DNA from: Prevotella sp.
GTDB lineage: Bacteria > Bacteroidota > Bacteroidia > Bacteroidales > Bacteroidaceae
Reading direction: 5' to 3'
DNA: 42,468 bases
Assembly: GCA_017395215.1 (NCBI GenBank)
Contig: JAFPVW010000115.1
Coordinates: 1 to 42,468 of the forward strand
The position numbers and the translations under genes are program-made. Below the pieces are notes generated by a model that worked only from the letters and a program-made list of their open reading frames with translations, was not told the origin of the DNA and did no database searches. How positions within the stretch are numbered: the first letter of the stretch is position 1; each line of letters starts with the position of its first letter. Below, one piece after another: positions 7,643 through 15,159 of this stretch.

Positions 7643-9892
7643 TTACTTCGCCGTCAGGTCGTCAATGATGATGACAATGTCGAGGATGTTGAAAACGCCG
7701 TCGCCGTTCTGGTCGGCGGCCACAGGGTTGAAACCGTCGGGAGCCTGCCCGGCGACATAGTCGGCGGCAGGTGCCACCGGGACCTCACCCTCGGCGACGA
7801 TGGCATTGAAGCCCTTCCAGACGGGCGCATTCCTATAGGCACGCACCGTACCACGGGGCACGACGAGCTTGGCGTTGTCCTGCACCACGTAGCCCAGATT
7901 AACGTAATGGGTATCATACAATTCCGGGAACAAAGCACCGTGCTGTCCGGCATCGTCGGTGGCTACCAGTGGCAGTGGCACGGCATTCATACATTGCACA
8001 GTGGTAATGTAGGGACTATTAATACTGAAGCCGCTCACGTCCTTGACGTTGGAGCCGATGATAATGGTCTTCAAGTTGGTATAGTCATAACCGTCGTAAA
8101 TCGAGAAAGAATTAGCCACGTTACGGTCAATATACAGTTCCTCGCCAATATAGCCGTAGTCCCCCATCGTCACGGGTGTCTCGCCGTATGCCAGCGTCAC
8201 CCGTTTCAGATTCTTGCATCCATCGAAGGCATAACTACAGAGCTTGGTGACATTGGTGGGAACAGTGAACCCAGTCAGACCCGTGCAGTCCTTGAAGGCG
8301 TAAGTGCCTATCGTCTCTAACTTCGGCGCGTCGAGGAAGGCTTCCGTCGTTAAGCCAGTGCAGCCCGAAAAGGCCGCCTCCTGAATGACTGTCGCCTTCG
8401 GCAGGCTGATGCACCCATCCTCAGCTAACGACGTGCAGCCAACAAAGCAGTTCTTCGGCACCTCCTCCAACATCGGCATACTGACGCTCGTCAGCTTGGT
8501 ACATTTGGCAAAGCTGTTGACCTGCAGCGCCTTCACCTTCGTCAGCGTCAGCGTCTTCAGATTCGGTATAAAGCTCGTCGAACTTGAAGTGGACTTGAAC
8601 TGCAGCGAGGTGGCATTACTGCTGGTGACGAACTGGTCATCGTGGCCGATGGGCCGCCCGATGTAGAGCTCCTCAAGCGAGCCGCTGATGAGCCATCCCG
8701 GGTTGTTGTAGCGCTGCTCGGGCTTGCTCTCGTCAACGCTGGTGTCAAGTCCCAACTCTATCGGCTCGTCGCCGTCCTCAATGCGGAGCACCCTCGTATT
8801 GGTGTTGCTGAAGGCACTCTTCTGGATGGACTTCACCGCGTTGGTAATGACTATCTCGTCGATGGTGGCTTTGTAGAAAGCCTCCGTGCCGATGTCCTCA
8901 ATGGTGAAGGTAAACGACGGCAGCACACTGCTCTGGAACGCACGCTTGCCAATGGTCTTCAGCTTCGGGGCTATGAGGGTGATGTTCTTGCTGTTGGCGA
9001 AGGCATTCTCGGCGACGTGTACCACATTGGGAGCCTTAACGGTCATCTCCGACGCCATATAGCCGAAGAGGCTTTTGGGGATGGTGTCTATCAGCTCGCC
9101 CAACTCGAACTCCGTGATGGTGGTGTGCTTTTGGAACAAGATGCCATTGGCGAAATTCGAAGAATTGTTATTGACCAACTTGCGACCGAGATAGACTTTC
9201 TCGACAGGGCAGTTATAGAAGATGGATGTAGTAGAGTTAGCAAGGCGAATGGGCGTCTCAGTATCCTCGAAGCGCACGGTTTTCAGATTTGTGCAGCCGC
9301 TGAAGACGCTCGACACTATCTGCGTGATGCTTGGGCTGATGCTCACCGCCTCTAACGCCGTGCAGCCTTTGAAGGCATTCATCCCGAGACTATCGACCAC
9401 ACCCCAGTCGTCGATGCCAACCAGCGCCGTGCAGCCACCAAACGCTTCCTTATCTATCTGACTGATGCTTGACCCGCTGAAGTCGAGCCGCTCCAAAGCC
9501 GTGCAGTTCTTGAAGGCACCGTTTGGGATGATGGTCATCTGGCCGTCGGCAAAGGTGACGGTCTTGATGTTGGCGTTGCCGGAAAACACGCTTGGTTCCA
9601 TCGCCGTCACGGGCATACCATTGACTTCGGCGGGTATTTCGTAGCTCTCCTCGGTATATTTGGCAATGCCCACCTTTTGAGTCTTCGTAACGTTGGTAGC
9701 CGTCAGTCCCCACTCGTCCAAGTCACCTAAGTATTCGGTCCTCTGGCTCGCCTTGATGAGCTTCATCGTATTGTCTTTCTGCCGCTCGAAGTTCAGGCCG
9801 TTGGCGGTGAAATACCTGGTCGTCCAGTCCTTGGCCCATACTCCCGTGGCTGTCGTCAGGAGAATGAGTAAAGATAGAAATGATCGTTTCAT
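7643..9892 (-). CDS. BspA-type leucine-rich repeat secreted protein with dockerin-like tail
   Basis: A 749-aa protein with a signal peptide (residues 1-20, cleavage after GVWA) followed by many LRR_5/BspA-type repeats of about 23 residues, recognisable by the recurrent pattern F-x-x-C-T-x-L-x-x-V (for example SVFSGCTNLKTV). Such proteins are surface or secreted adhesins in oral and gut Bacteroidales. The last ~25 residues (DQNGDGVFNILDIVIIIDDL) form a single EF-hand/dockerin-like calcium-binding motif, as seen at the C terminus of other Prevotella secreted proteins. It has its own promoter at 9936-9943. Exact ligand is unknown. Confidence 0.88.
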   Translation of the reverse strand: MKRSFLSLLILLTTATGVWAKDWTTRYFTANGLNFERQKDNTMKLIKASQRTEYLGDLDEWGLTATNVTKTQKVGIAKYTEESYEIPAEVNGMPVTAMEPSVFSGNANIKTVTFADGQMTIIPNGAFKNCTALERLDFSGSSISQIDKEAFGGCTALVGIDDWGVVDSLGMNAFKGCTALEAVSISPSITQIVSSVFSGCTNLKTVRFEDTETPIRLANSTTSIFYNCPVEKVYLGRKLVNNNSSNFANGILFQKHTTITEFELGELIDTIPKSLFGYMASEMTVKAPNVVHVAENAFANSKNITLIAPKLKTIGKRAFQSSVLPSFTFTIEDIGTEAFYKATIDEIVITNAVKSIQKSAFSNTNTRVLRIEDGDEPIELGLDTSVDESKPEQRYNNPGWLISGSLEELYIGRPIGHDDQFVTSSNATSLQFKSTSSSTSFIPNLKTLTLTKVKALQVNSFAKCTKLTSVSMPMLEEVPKNCFVGCTSLAEDGCISLPKATVIQEAAFSGCTGLTTEAFLDAPKLETIGTYAFKDCTGLTGFTVPTNVTKLCSYAFDGCKNLKRVTLAYGETPVTMGDYGYIGEELYIDRNVANSFSIYDGYDYTNLKTIIIGSNVKDVSGFSINSPYITTVQCMNAVPLPLVATDDAGQHGALFPELYDTHYVNLGYVVQDNAKLVVPRGTVRAYRNAPVWKGFNAIVAEGEVPVAPAADYVAGQAPDGFNPVAADQNGDGVFNILDIVIIIDDLTAK

Positions 9893-9935
9893 TGTCGTTG
9901 TTGTTTAAGTTATTGAATAATGTTTTGAATAGATA

Positions 9936-9943
9936 CAAAAATA
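9936..9943 (-). promoter_or_regulatory. Promoter -7 box of the BspA-like gene
   Basis: TATTTTTG on the minus strand fits TAnnTTTG and lies 43 bp upstream of the ATG at 9892. No good -33 box was found; the 120-bp palindrome starts 26 bp further upstream. Confidence 0.6.
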
Positions 9944-9969
9944 AAACGTGAGCAATTATCATCGCTTAC

Positions 9970-10089
9970 GTATTCTGAGGTATCGCCAAACACCTTTGCT
10001 GCTTAAACGAGTAAAAGCCCACGCCAACGGCGTGAGCATCCGAGACTTTACTCTTGCAGCATTCTTTAATTTGGCGAATTTCAGAATAC
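9970..10089. repeat. 120-bp multi-stem palindrome
   Basis: Five nested inverted segments pair in order from outside to inside: GTATTCTG (9970-9977) with CAGAATAC (10082-10089), TCGCCAAA (9983-9990) with TTTGGCGA (10070-10077), GCTGC (9998-10002) with GCAGC (10056-10060), GAGTAAA (10009-10015) with TTTACTC (10047-10053), and CACGCC (10020-10025) with GGCGTG (10029-10034). The whole could fold as one long interrupted hairpin in RNA or cruciform DNA. It lies between the divergent BspA-like and Fic genes. It may be a small mobile palindromic repeat or a structured RNA. The rest of 9893-10265 holds no convincing gene. Confidence 0.75.
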
Positions 10090-10265
10090 AAGATTCAAAG
10101 CGGACGCTTCAACGTATATATGTCTGAATATCAGTTGCTATTTAACCATTGGCAATACTGTTTAAAGGGTTCAACATTCGTTTGTCGGTTGCAAAAATAC
10201 GAACTTTCTGTGGATTATGCAAGAATATCGGTCACTTTTTATGAAGAATGAGCTTATCTGATGGG

Positions 10266-10324
10266 GAATCGGCTCAATATTTGAAAGAAATCGGCTCAAA
10301 TGCTTGCATATTTGAGCCGATTTC
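10266..10324. promoter_or_regulatory. Operator-like palindrome array upstream of the Fic gene
   Basis: A perfect 14-bp inverted repeat, GAAATCGGCTCAAA (10287-10300) and TTTGAGCCGATTTC (10311-10324), is separated by 10 bp. A direct copy of the half-site, GAATCGGCTCAA, precedes it at 10266-10277, and a degenerate half-site (GAGCTGATT) follows at about 10336-10344. The array covers the promoter of the Fic gene, whose protein has an N-terminal winged helix, so autoregulation is a natural inference. Confidence 0.75.
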
Positions 10325-10326
10325 TG

Positions 10327-10334
10327 TACTTTTG
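10327..10334 (+). promoter_or_regulatory. Promoter -7 box of the Fic gene
   Basis: TACTTTTG fits TAnnTTTG; a TTG at 10304-10306, in the loop of the palindrome, is 20 bp upstream and may be the -33 box. The ATG follows at 10356. A protein bound to the palindrome would cover the -33 region. Confidence 0.7.
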
Positions 10335-10355
10335 TGAGCTGATTCTATTTTGAGT

Positions 10356-11378
10356 ATGGATAAGAACAATGTTTTAGCCTTTATCAAAGAGCACCCTGGT
10401 GTCAGTTCTAAACAGATTGCCGATGCCTTGGCTGGCGAGGCAAGTCTGGCAACCATTAAGCGTGCCATTAGTGAACTGGTTAGCTCATTCTACATCAATG
10501 TGGAGGGCAAGGCCAGGGCAACGAGGTATTTCGTCTCGCCACTCTTTGCGCCAGTCGATATGGAGGAGTATTATAGTAAAGAGGTGGATGAACGCCAGGT
10601 ACAGACGGGCTATAACTTTGACCTGATTCCCTACGTACTGAACGGAGTTAGCCTGTTTACTGAACAGGAAATGGCTGAGTTGAATGCACTACAGAATCAA
10701 TTTGCCAAGAACTTCGCCTCGCTCCCTGACGAACAGAAACGAAAGGAGATGGAGCGATTGGGCATTGACCTCAGCTGGAAGTCGTCGCAGATAGAAGGCA
10801 ACACCTATTCGCTGCTCGAAACGGAACGGCTGCTAAAGGAGAAGCTGACTGCCGCAGGAAAAACCAAGGAGGAGGCTATTATGCTGCTAAACCACAAGGA
10901 CGCACTTGACTTCATCGTGGCCAATCCCGACTATATGGAGCATCTAACCATCTCGCGTATTGAGGATATCCACAGCTTGCTGGTCAAGGAACTGGGCGTT
11001 GACCGAAATATCCGTACTCGCCGCGTGGGCATTACTGGTACCAACTATCGACCTATCGACAATGAGTTCCAGATACGTGAGGCTCTCCAGCAGACTTGCG
11101 ACTTGGTGAACAGCAGGAGCAATGTGTTCGAGAAAGCACTGTTCGTGCTGGTTTTATTGTCGTATATACAAGCATTCAATGATGGCAACAAGCGTATAGC
11201 CCGCATCACAAGCAATGCCATCTTGATAGCGAATGGCTACTGCCCAATATCTTTTCGAACGGTTGACAGCATCGACTACAAAAAGGCAATGCTCTTGTTC
11301 TATGAGCAGAACAACATATCTGCGTTCAAACAGATTTTCATCGATCAGTTCCGCTTTGCCGTAGAGACATACTTCTAA
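10356..11378 (+). CDS. Fic-domain protein with N-terminal winged helix and altered active site
   Basis: A 340-aa protein. Residues 1-65 look like a winged helix-turn-helix (VSSKQIADALAGEASLATIK), and the Fic fold follows. The class II inhibitory motif (S/T)xxxE(G/N) is present as S143-SQI-E147-G148. The Fic core motif HPFxxGNGR is changed to QAFNDGNKR: the codon at 11169-11171 is CAA, so residue 272 is Gln where AMPylating Fic enzymes have the catalytic His. The GNK-R phosphate-binding part is kept. It may be a non-AMPylating or regulatory Fic. ATG 10356 is chosen over TTG at 10350. The stop abuts an inverted-repeat element. Confidence 0.9.
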   Translation: MDKNNVLAFIKEHPGVSSKQIADALAGEASLATIKRAISELVSSFYINVEGKARATRYFVSPLFAPVDMEEYYSKEVDERQVQTGYNFDLIPYVLNGVSLFTEQEMAELNALQNQFAKNFASLPDEQKRKEMERLGIDLSWKSSQIEGNTYSLLETERLLKEKLTAAGKTKEEAIMLLNHKDALDFIVANPDYMEHLTISRIEDIHSLLVKELGVDRNIRTRRVGITGTNYRPIDNEFQIREALQQTCDLVNSRSNVFEKALFVLVLLSYIQAFNDGNKRIARITSNAILIANGYCPISFRTVDSIDYKKAMLLFYEQNNISAFKQIFIDQFRFAVETYF

Positions 11379-11799
11379 AAAAACAATAGGTGACACCTCT
11401 TACACCTGGCACTTAACCGTCTGATTTTCAGAGTGGTTTTTCTCGGTGGTGGTCGCACCAGAGGTCGCACCAAGTGGTCGCACCTAATGAATAATATGCC
11501 GTTTTCTGCAAGAATATGCAGAATGTTTCACGGTGGACGGTGGCTTGGGCGAAAGGCGGCGGGTTTTGCCAAAAAGGCGCCACGATTTTTTCAAAACCCG
11601 GCGCCTTTTGGACGAGACGCGGCGGTTTTTTGACTGTGCATATTTATTCGGTTTCACACTGCTGCCACCAAGTTCAAAGTTTTCGTCGGCAGGTGTAACC
11701 ATTAGTGCGACCTCAGGTGCGACCTAGATTGTTTTCAAAGATGCTGACGATCAAGCAGTTAAGTACCAGGTGCGCCGGGTGTGGGTGTTGTGTTTTTTT
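11377..11799. repeat. Inverted-repeat element 1 (outer arms, iterated inner arms, hairpin core)
   Basis: The 518-bp gap after the Fic gene is mostly one near-symmetrical element. The ends are AAAAAAACA (11377-11385) and its complement (11791-11799). Outer arms 11403-11431 and 11744-11772 match in inverted orientation at about 70 percent (shared CACCTGG and ACTTAAC blocks). Inner arms 11462-11489 and 11700-11725 are nearly perfect inverted copies and contain the word GGTCGCACC, present on the left at 11451, 11463 and 11476. The core holds a GC-rich hairpin, CCAAAAAGGCGCC (11569-11581) with GGCGCCTTTTGG (11600-11611). No protein is supported inside. Confidence 0.75.
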
Positions 11800-11847
11800 C
11801 GTTTCTAAGAATTACCCAAAAAATTATCGAAAAAATAATTTGCGAAG

Positions 11848-11879
11848 TTTGCGGAATCGGGAAATAATTAGTAACTTTG
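11848..11879 (+). promoter_or_regulatory. Promoter of the bcp-SNF2 operon
   Basis: TTTG at 11848-11851 and TAACTTTG at 11872-11879, 20 bp apart, match the Bacteroidetes promoter. The first start codon of the operon follows at 11897. Confidence 0.8.
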
Positions 11880-11896
11880 CGCCGAATAATTTCACG

Positions 11897-12361
11897 ATGA
11901 CTATGAATATTGGAGACAAAGCGCCCGAAATACTGGGCAAAGACGAGCAGGGACGGGATATCCGTCTGAGTGATTACAAGGGACGCAAATTAGTACTTTA
12001 CTTTTATCCGAAGGACAATACCAGCGGTTGCACGGCCGAGGCTTGCAGTCTGCGCGACCATTACGGAGAACTGCAGGGTAGGGGATACGAGGTGGTTGGC
12101 GTGAGCAAGGACTCGGCTGCCTCGCACGTAAAGTTCAAGGAAAAGCACGAACTGCCCTTCCCGCTGATTGCCGATGTTGACAAGACGCTGATGGAGGCGA
12201 TGGGCGCCTGGGGCGAGAAGGTGATGTACGGCAAGAAGACGATGGGCACCATCCGCACCACATTCATCATTAACGAAGAGGGCATCATCGAGCAGATTTT
12301 CGCCGGCAAACAAGTGAAGACCAAAGAACACGCCGAACAGATTCTGAAGAATGGAGAGTAA
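11897..12361 (+). CDS. bcp: Thioredoxin-dependent peroxiredoxin, BCP/PrxQ type
   Basis: A 154-aa peroxiredoxin that reduces hydroperoxides. The peroxidatic Cys is C45 in NTSGCTAEAC and the resolving Cys is C50, five residues on, the spacing of the PrxQ subgroup. YFYPKDNTSGCT is the family signature. ATG 11897 is placed 17 bp after the -7 box; ATG 11903 is an in-frame alternative. It is the first gene of an operon whose next gene starts 11 bases before its stop. Its link to a helicase and repair operon suggests oxidative-damage defence, but that is inference from neighbours only. Confidence 0.94.
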   Translation: MTMNIGDKAPEILGKDEQGRDIRLSDYKGRKLVLYFYPKDNTSGCTAEACSLRDHYGELQGRGYEVVGVSKDSAASHVKFKEKHELPFPLIADVDKTLMEAMGAWGEKVMYGKKTMGTIRTTFIINEEGIIEQIFAGKQVKTKEHAEQILKNGE

Positions 12362-15152
12362 CTTCCTGAGCCAATTCCATAAGACCGCGTTCCGGACGAC
12401 CGATACGCCGAAGGGACGGGGTAAGACAACTGTGCTGTTCAGGCTGACGTTCGAGCGCGGAGCTGCTGTGAGCATCGTCGATGAGAGCGGCAACCCCGTC
12501 GCTCCCGACTACAAACAGTATCAGGGCGAGACGTTCAACGTGCTGCGCATCATCGACAACATCCGGCAGGAGCAGGCCATGCGCATCAGCTGGGACACCG
12601 ACGAGGACAACGGCATTCGTCTGCACGACTATCCCTACCTGCTGTTCGCCCTGCTGCGCTGCGACAACCTCGTAGACGGCAAGCTGAAACCCCTGAAGGT
12701 CAGCGATACGCCCGCCACCGTGCTGCTGCAAATCACTACCGAAAACGGTCAGTGTACGCCTTCGCTGTTAGCCCGCTGCGAGGGACAGTCGCCTCAGCCG
12801 TTCGAGCTGCTGAGCGACGTCTTTGCACTGGTTGGCGACACCATCAGCCCCATCGCCTCGCTTGGCGAGAACTACCTGCGCATCGGCTTCTTCAACGAAA
12901 AGTTCCCACGCACGCTATTAGAGCAATACCTCTCAGTGTTCTACTCCTACATCGACAACGTCGACCTCGACTTCGAGGACTACCAGCTGGTGCGCTCAGA
13001 TCAGAACATTGAGACCGTACCCACCATTATCATTGAGAAGGTAGACGGCGACATGGCCCTCTACCTGCGGCTGACATACACGCTGCCAGGTACCGACACC
13101 GAATTTGCCGAACGCTTTGACCTGACCTGCTTAGCCACGCTGACGATGGAGCACCAGGTGCTGCTGCGCCGCATCGTTCACACCGACGAGGCCCAGGACG
13201 AAGCCGAGCTGCGCAAGACCATTCTCAGCTACGCTCCAACGAAGACGGCCGCCAAAGACGTTTGGGAAGACGGCGGCGAGTTCATCATCCCGCAGGACGT
13301 AGCCGGTCCCTTCCTGCTACAGGCCCTACCGCAGTTAGTGCGCCACTACCAGCTGCTCGGTGCCGAGCGACTGAAAGAGTACAAGGTGAAGCCCATCGTG
13401 CCGAAGATGAACCTCAAGCTCTCATCAGGCATCGACTTCCTCGAAGGCTCGGCCACCATCAACATCGAGGGTGAGGAAATGTCGCTCCGCTCGTTCCTGC
13501 AGCAGTATAACAAGCAGAAATACGTCACGCTGAGCGACGGCCAGCGCGGACTCGTCGACGAGCACTACGTGAAGCGCTTGGAGCGCATCTTCCGCAAGGT
13601 GGAGAAGGGCGACAAGGTCAAGGTGTCGTTCTTCGACCTGCCCGAGATTGAAAGCCTGCTGGCCGAGAAGCTCGAAGGCCAGACCTTCAAGCACTACCGC
13701 GAGTTCTACGAGGGCTTCAACCAGCTGGCTTCGAAACGGCTCTCTACGGCGGGCGTGAAAGCGAAGCTGCGCAACTACCAGAAGGAGGGTGTGAAGTGGA
13801 TTAACTACCTCTACGACAACAACTTCGGCGGCTGTTTAGCCGACGATATGGGACTTGGTAAGACGCTGCAGACCATCACGATGCTGACGAAGGTGTATAA
13901 GAGACCCACCCCCAACCCCTCCCTTTCTTCTTCCCTCATCATCATGCCCCGCTCGCTGCTCTTCAACTGGCAGGACGAGCTGCAGAAGTTTGCGCCCCAG
14001 CTGGCCTACTACACCTACTACGGCCAGCAGCGTGACTTGCAGGAAGCCATGAAGCAGCAGCTCATACTGACCACCTACGCCCTGGTGCGCAACGACATAG
14101 AGCAGTTCCGCGAGCAGGAGTTCCACTACATCATCCTCGACGAGTCGCAGAACATCAAGAACCTCGCCTCGCAGACCACCCAGGCCGTGCTGCTGCTCAA
14201 CGGCCGCCACCGCCTGGCGCTGAGCGGCACGCCGATAGAGAACAACCTGACCGAGCTTTACTCGCTCTACCGCTTCCTTAATCCCGCGATGCTGGGCTCA
14301 CTCGACGACTTCAACCGCCAGTATGCAGGCCCCATACAGCACGGCGCCGACAAGGAAGCCACCGAGGCCCTGCGCCGCAAGATATTCCCCTTCATGCTGC
14401 GCCGCCTGAAGAAGGACGTGCTCAAGGAGCTGCCCGACCGTACGGAGCAGACGCTCTACGTCGAGATGGAACCCAGCCACGCCAAGTTCTACGAGGAGCG
14501 CCGCCAGTACTACCAGATGGCCATCCAGCAGAGCATCAAGGCGCAGGGACTGGAGAAGTCGCAGATGATGATGTTCCAGGCCCTCAGCGAGTTGCGCCGC
14601 ATTGCCTCCGTACCCGAGAGCCTCAGCGACGGTGCCATTGCCTCGCCGAAGATTCCGCTGCTCTGCGAACAGGTGGAGGAGCTGGTGGCCAGTGGCCATA
14701 AGGTGGTCATCTTCTTCAACTTCATTGCCGGCATCGAGCTTGTCGGCGAACGGCTGACGGAGCTTGGCATCGACTACACCACCATGACCGGCTCTACCCG
14801 CGACCGCCGTGCCGTCATTGAGCGCTTCCAGAACGACGCAGGCTGCCGCGCCCTGCTGATGACGCTGAAAACGGGTGGGGTAGGGCTGAACCTCACCGTG
14901 GCCGACACCGTCTACATCTTCGAGCCGTGGTGGAACAAGGCCGCCGAAGAGCAGGCCATCAACCGTCTGCACCGCATCGGCCAGAAGGCCAAGGTGCTCA
15001 GCTTTGCTCTCATCACCCGCGACACCATCGAGGAGAAGATCCGCCTGCTGCAACAGCAGAAGCAGGACCTGGCCGACAGCCTCATCACCGGCGACGCTGC
15101 CATCACCAAGCGGCTCACTGAGGAAGACATCAAGTATATCTTTGGAAAATAA
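12351..15152 (+). CDS. SNF2-family DNA translocase/helicase
   Basis: A 933-aa protein with a ~460-residue N-terminal region without recognised motifs and a C-terminal SNF2 two-lobe ATPase. Motif I is DDMGLGKTLQT (about 497-507), motif II is DESQN (about 596), motif III is LSGTPIENN, and lobe 2 has GGVGLNLTVADTV and NRLHRIGQ (about 845-880). It is likely to translocate on double-stranded DNA. The start overlaps bcp by 11 bases. Between motifs I and Ia a Pro/Ser-rich loop is encoded by a C-rich tract at 13904-13935 that looks unlike its surroundings. A second SNF2 gene lies at 36962. Confidence 0.92.
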   Translation: MESNFLSQFHKTAFRTTDTPKGRGKTTVLFRLTFERGAAVSIVDESGNPVAPDYKQYQGETFNVLRIIDNIRQEQAMRISWDTDEDNGIRLHDYPYLLFALLRCDNLVDGKLKPLKVSDTPATVLLQITTENGQCTPSLLARCEGQSPQPFELLSDVFALVGDTISPIASLGENYLRIGFFNEKFPRTLLEQYLSVFYSYIDNVDLDFEDYQLVRSDQNIETVPTIIIEKVDGDMALYLRLTYTLPGTDTEFAERFDLTCLATLTMEHQVLLRRIVHTDEAQDEAELRKTILSYAPTKTAAKDVWEDGGEFIIPQDVAGPFLLQALPQLVRHYQLLGAERLKEYKVKPIVPKMNLKLSSGIDFLEGSATINIEGEEMSLRSFLQQYNKQKYVTLSDGQRGLVDEHYVKRLERIFRKVEKGDKVKVSFFDLPEIESLLAEKLEGQTFKHYREFYEGFNQLASKRLSTAGVKAKLRNYQKEGVKWINYLYDNNFGGCLADDMGLGKTLQTITMLTKVYKRPTPNPSLSSSLIIMPRSLLFNWQDELQKFAPQLAYYTYYGQQRDLQEAMKQQLILTTYALVRNDIEQFREQEFHYIILDESQNIKNLASQTTQAVLLLNGRHRLALSGTPIENNLTELYSLYRFLNPAMLGSLDDFNRQYAGPIQHGADKEATEALRRKIFPFMLRRLKKDVLKELPDRTEQTLYVEMEPSHAKFYEERRQYYQMAIQQSIKAQGLEKSQMMMFQALSELRRIASVPESLSDGAIASPKIPLLCEQVEELVASGHKVVIFFNFIAGIELVGERLTELGIDYTTMTGSTRDRRAVIERFQNDAGCRALLMTLKTGGVGLNLTVADTVYIFEPWWNKAAEEQAINRLHRIGQKAKVLSFALITRDTIEEKIRLLQQQKQDLADSLITGDAAITKRLTEEDIKYIFGK

Positions 15153-15159
15153 CTGAAAC

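Noticed and set aside
10054-10251. 65-codon open frame on the plus strand between the BspA-like and Fic genes
   Set aside because: It begins inside the right half of the 120-bp palindrome, has no promoter box or recognisable protein pattern and is rich in random aromatic and Cys residues.
11451-11725. Iterated GGTCGCACC words as a CRISPR array
   Set aside because: Repeat words are 9 bp at 12-13 bp spacing, inverted on the right side, with no spacers and no cas genes.
11433-11727. Several short overlapping frames in both directions inside inverted-repeat element 1
   Set aside because: They arise from the repeated words and hairpin core; Gly/Arg/Lys/Phe-rich low-complexity products without start context.
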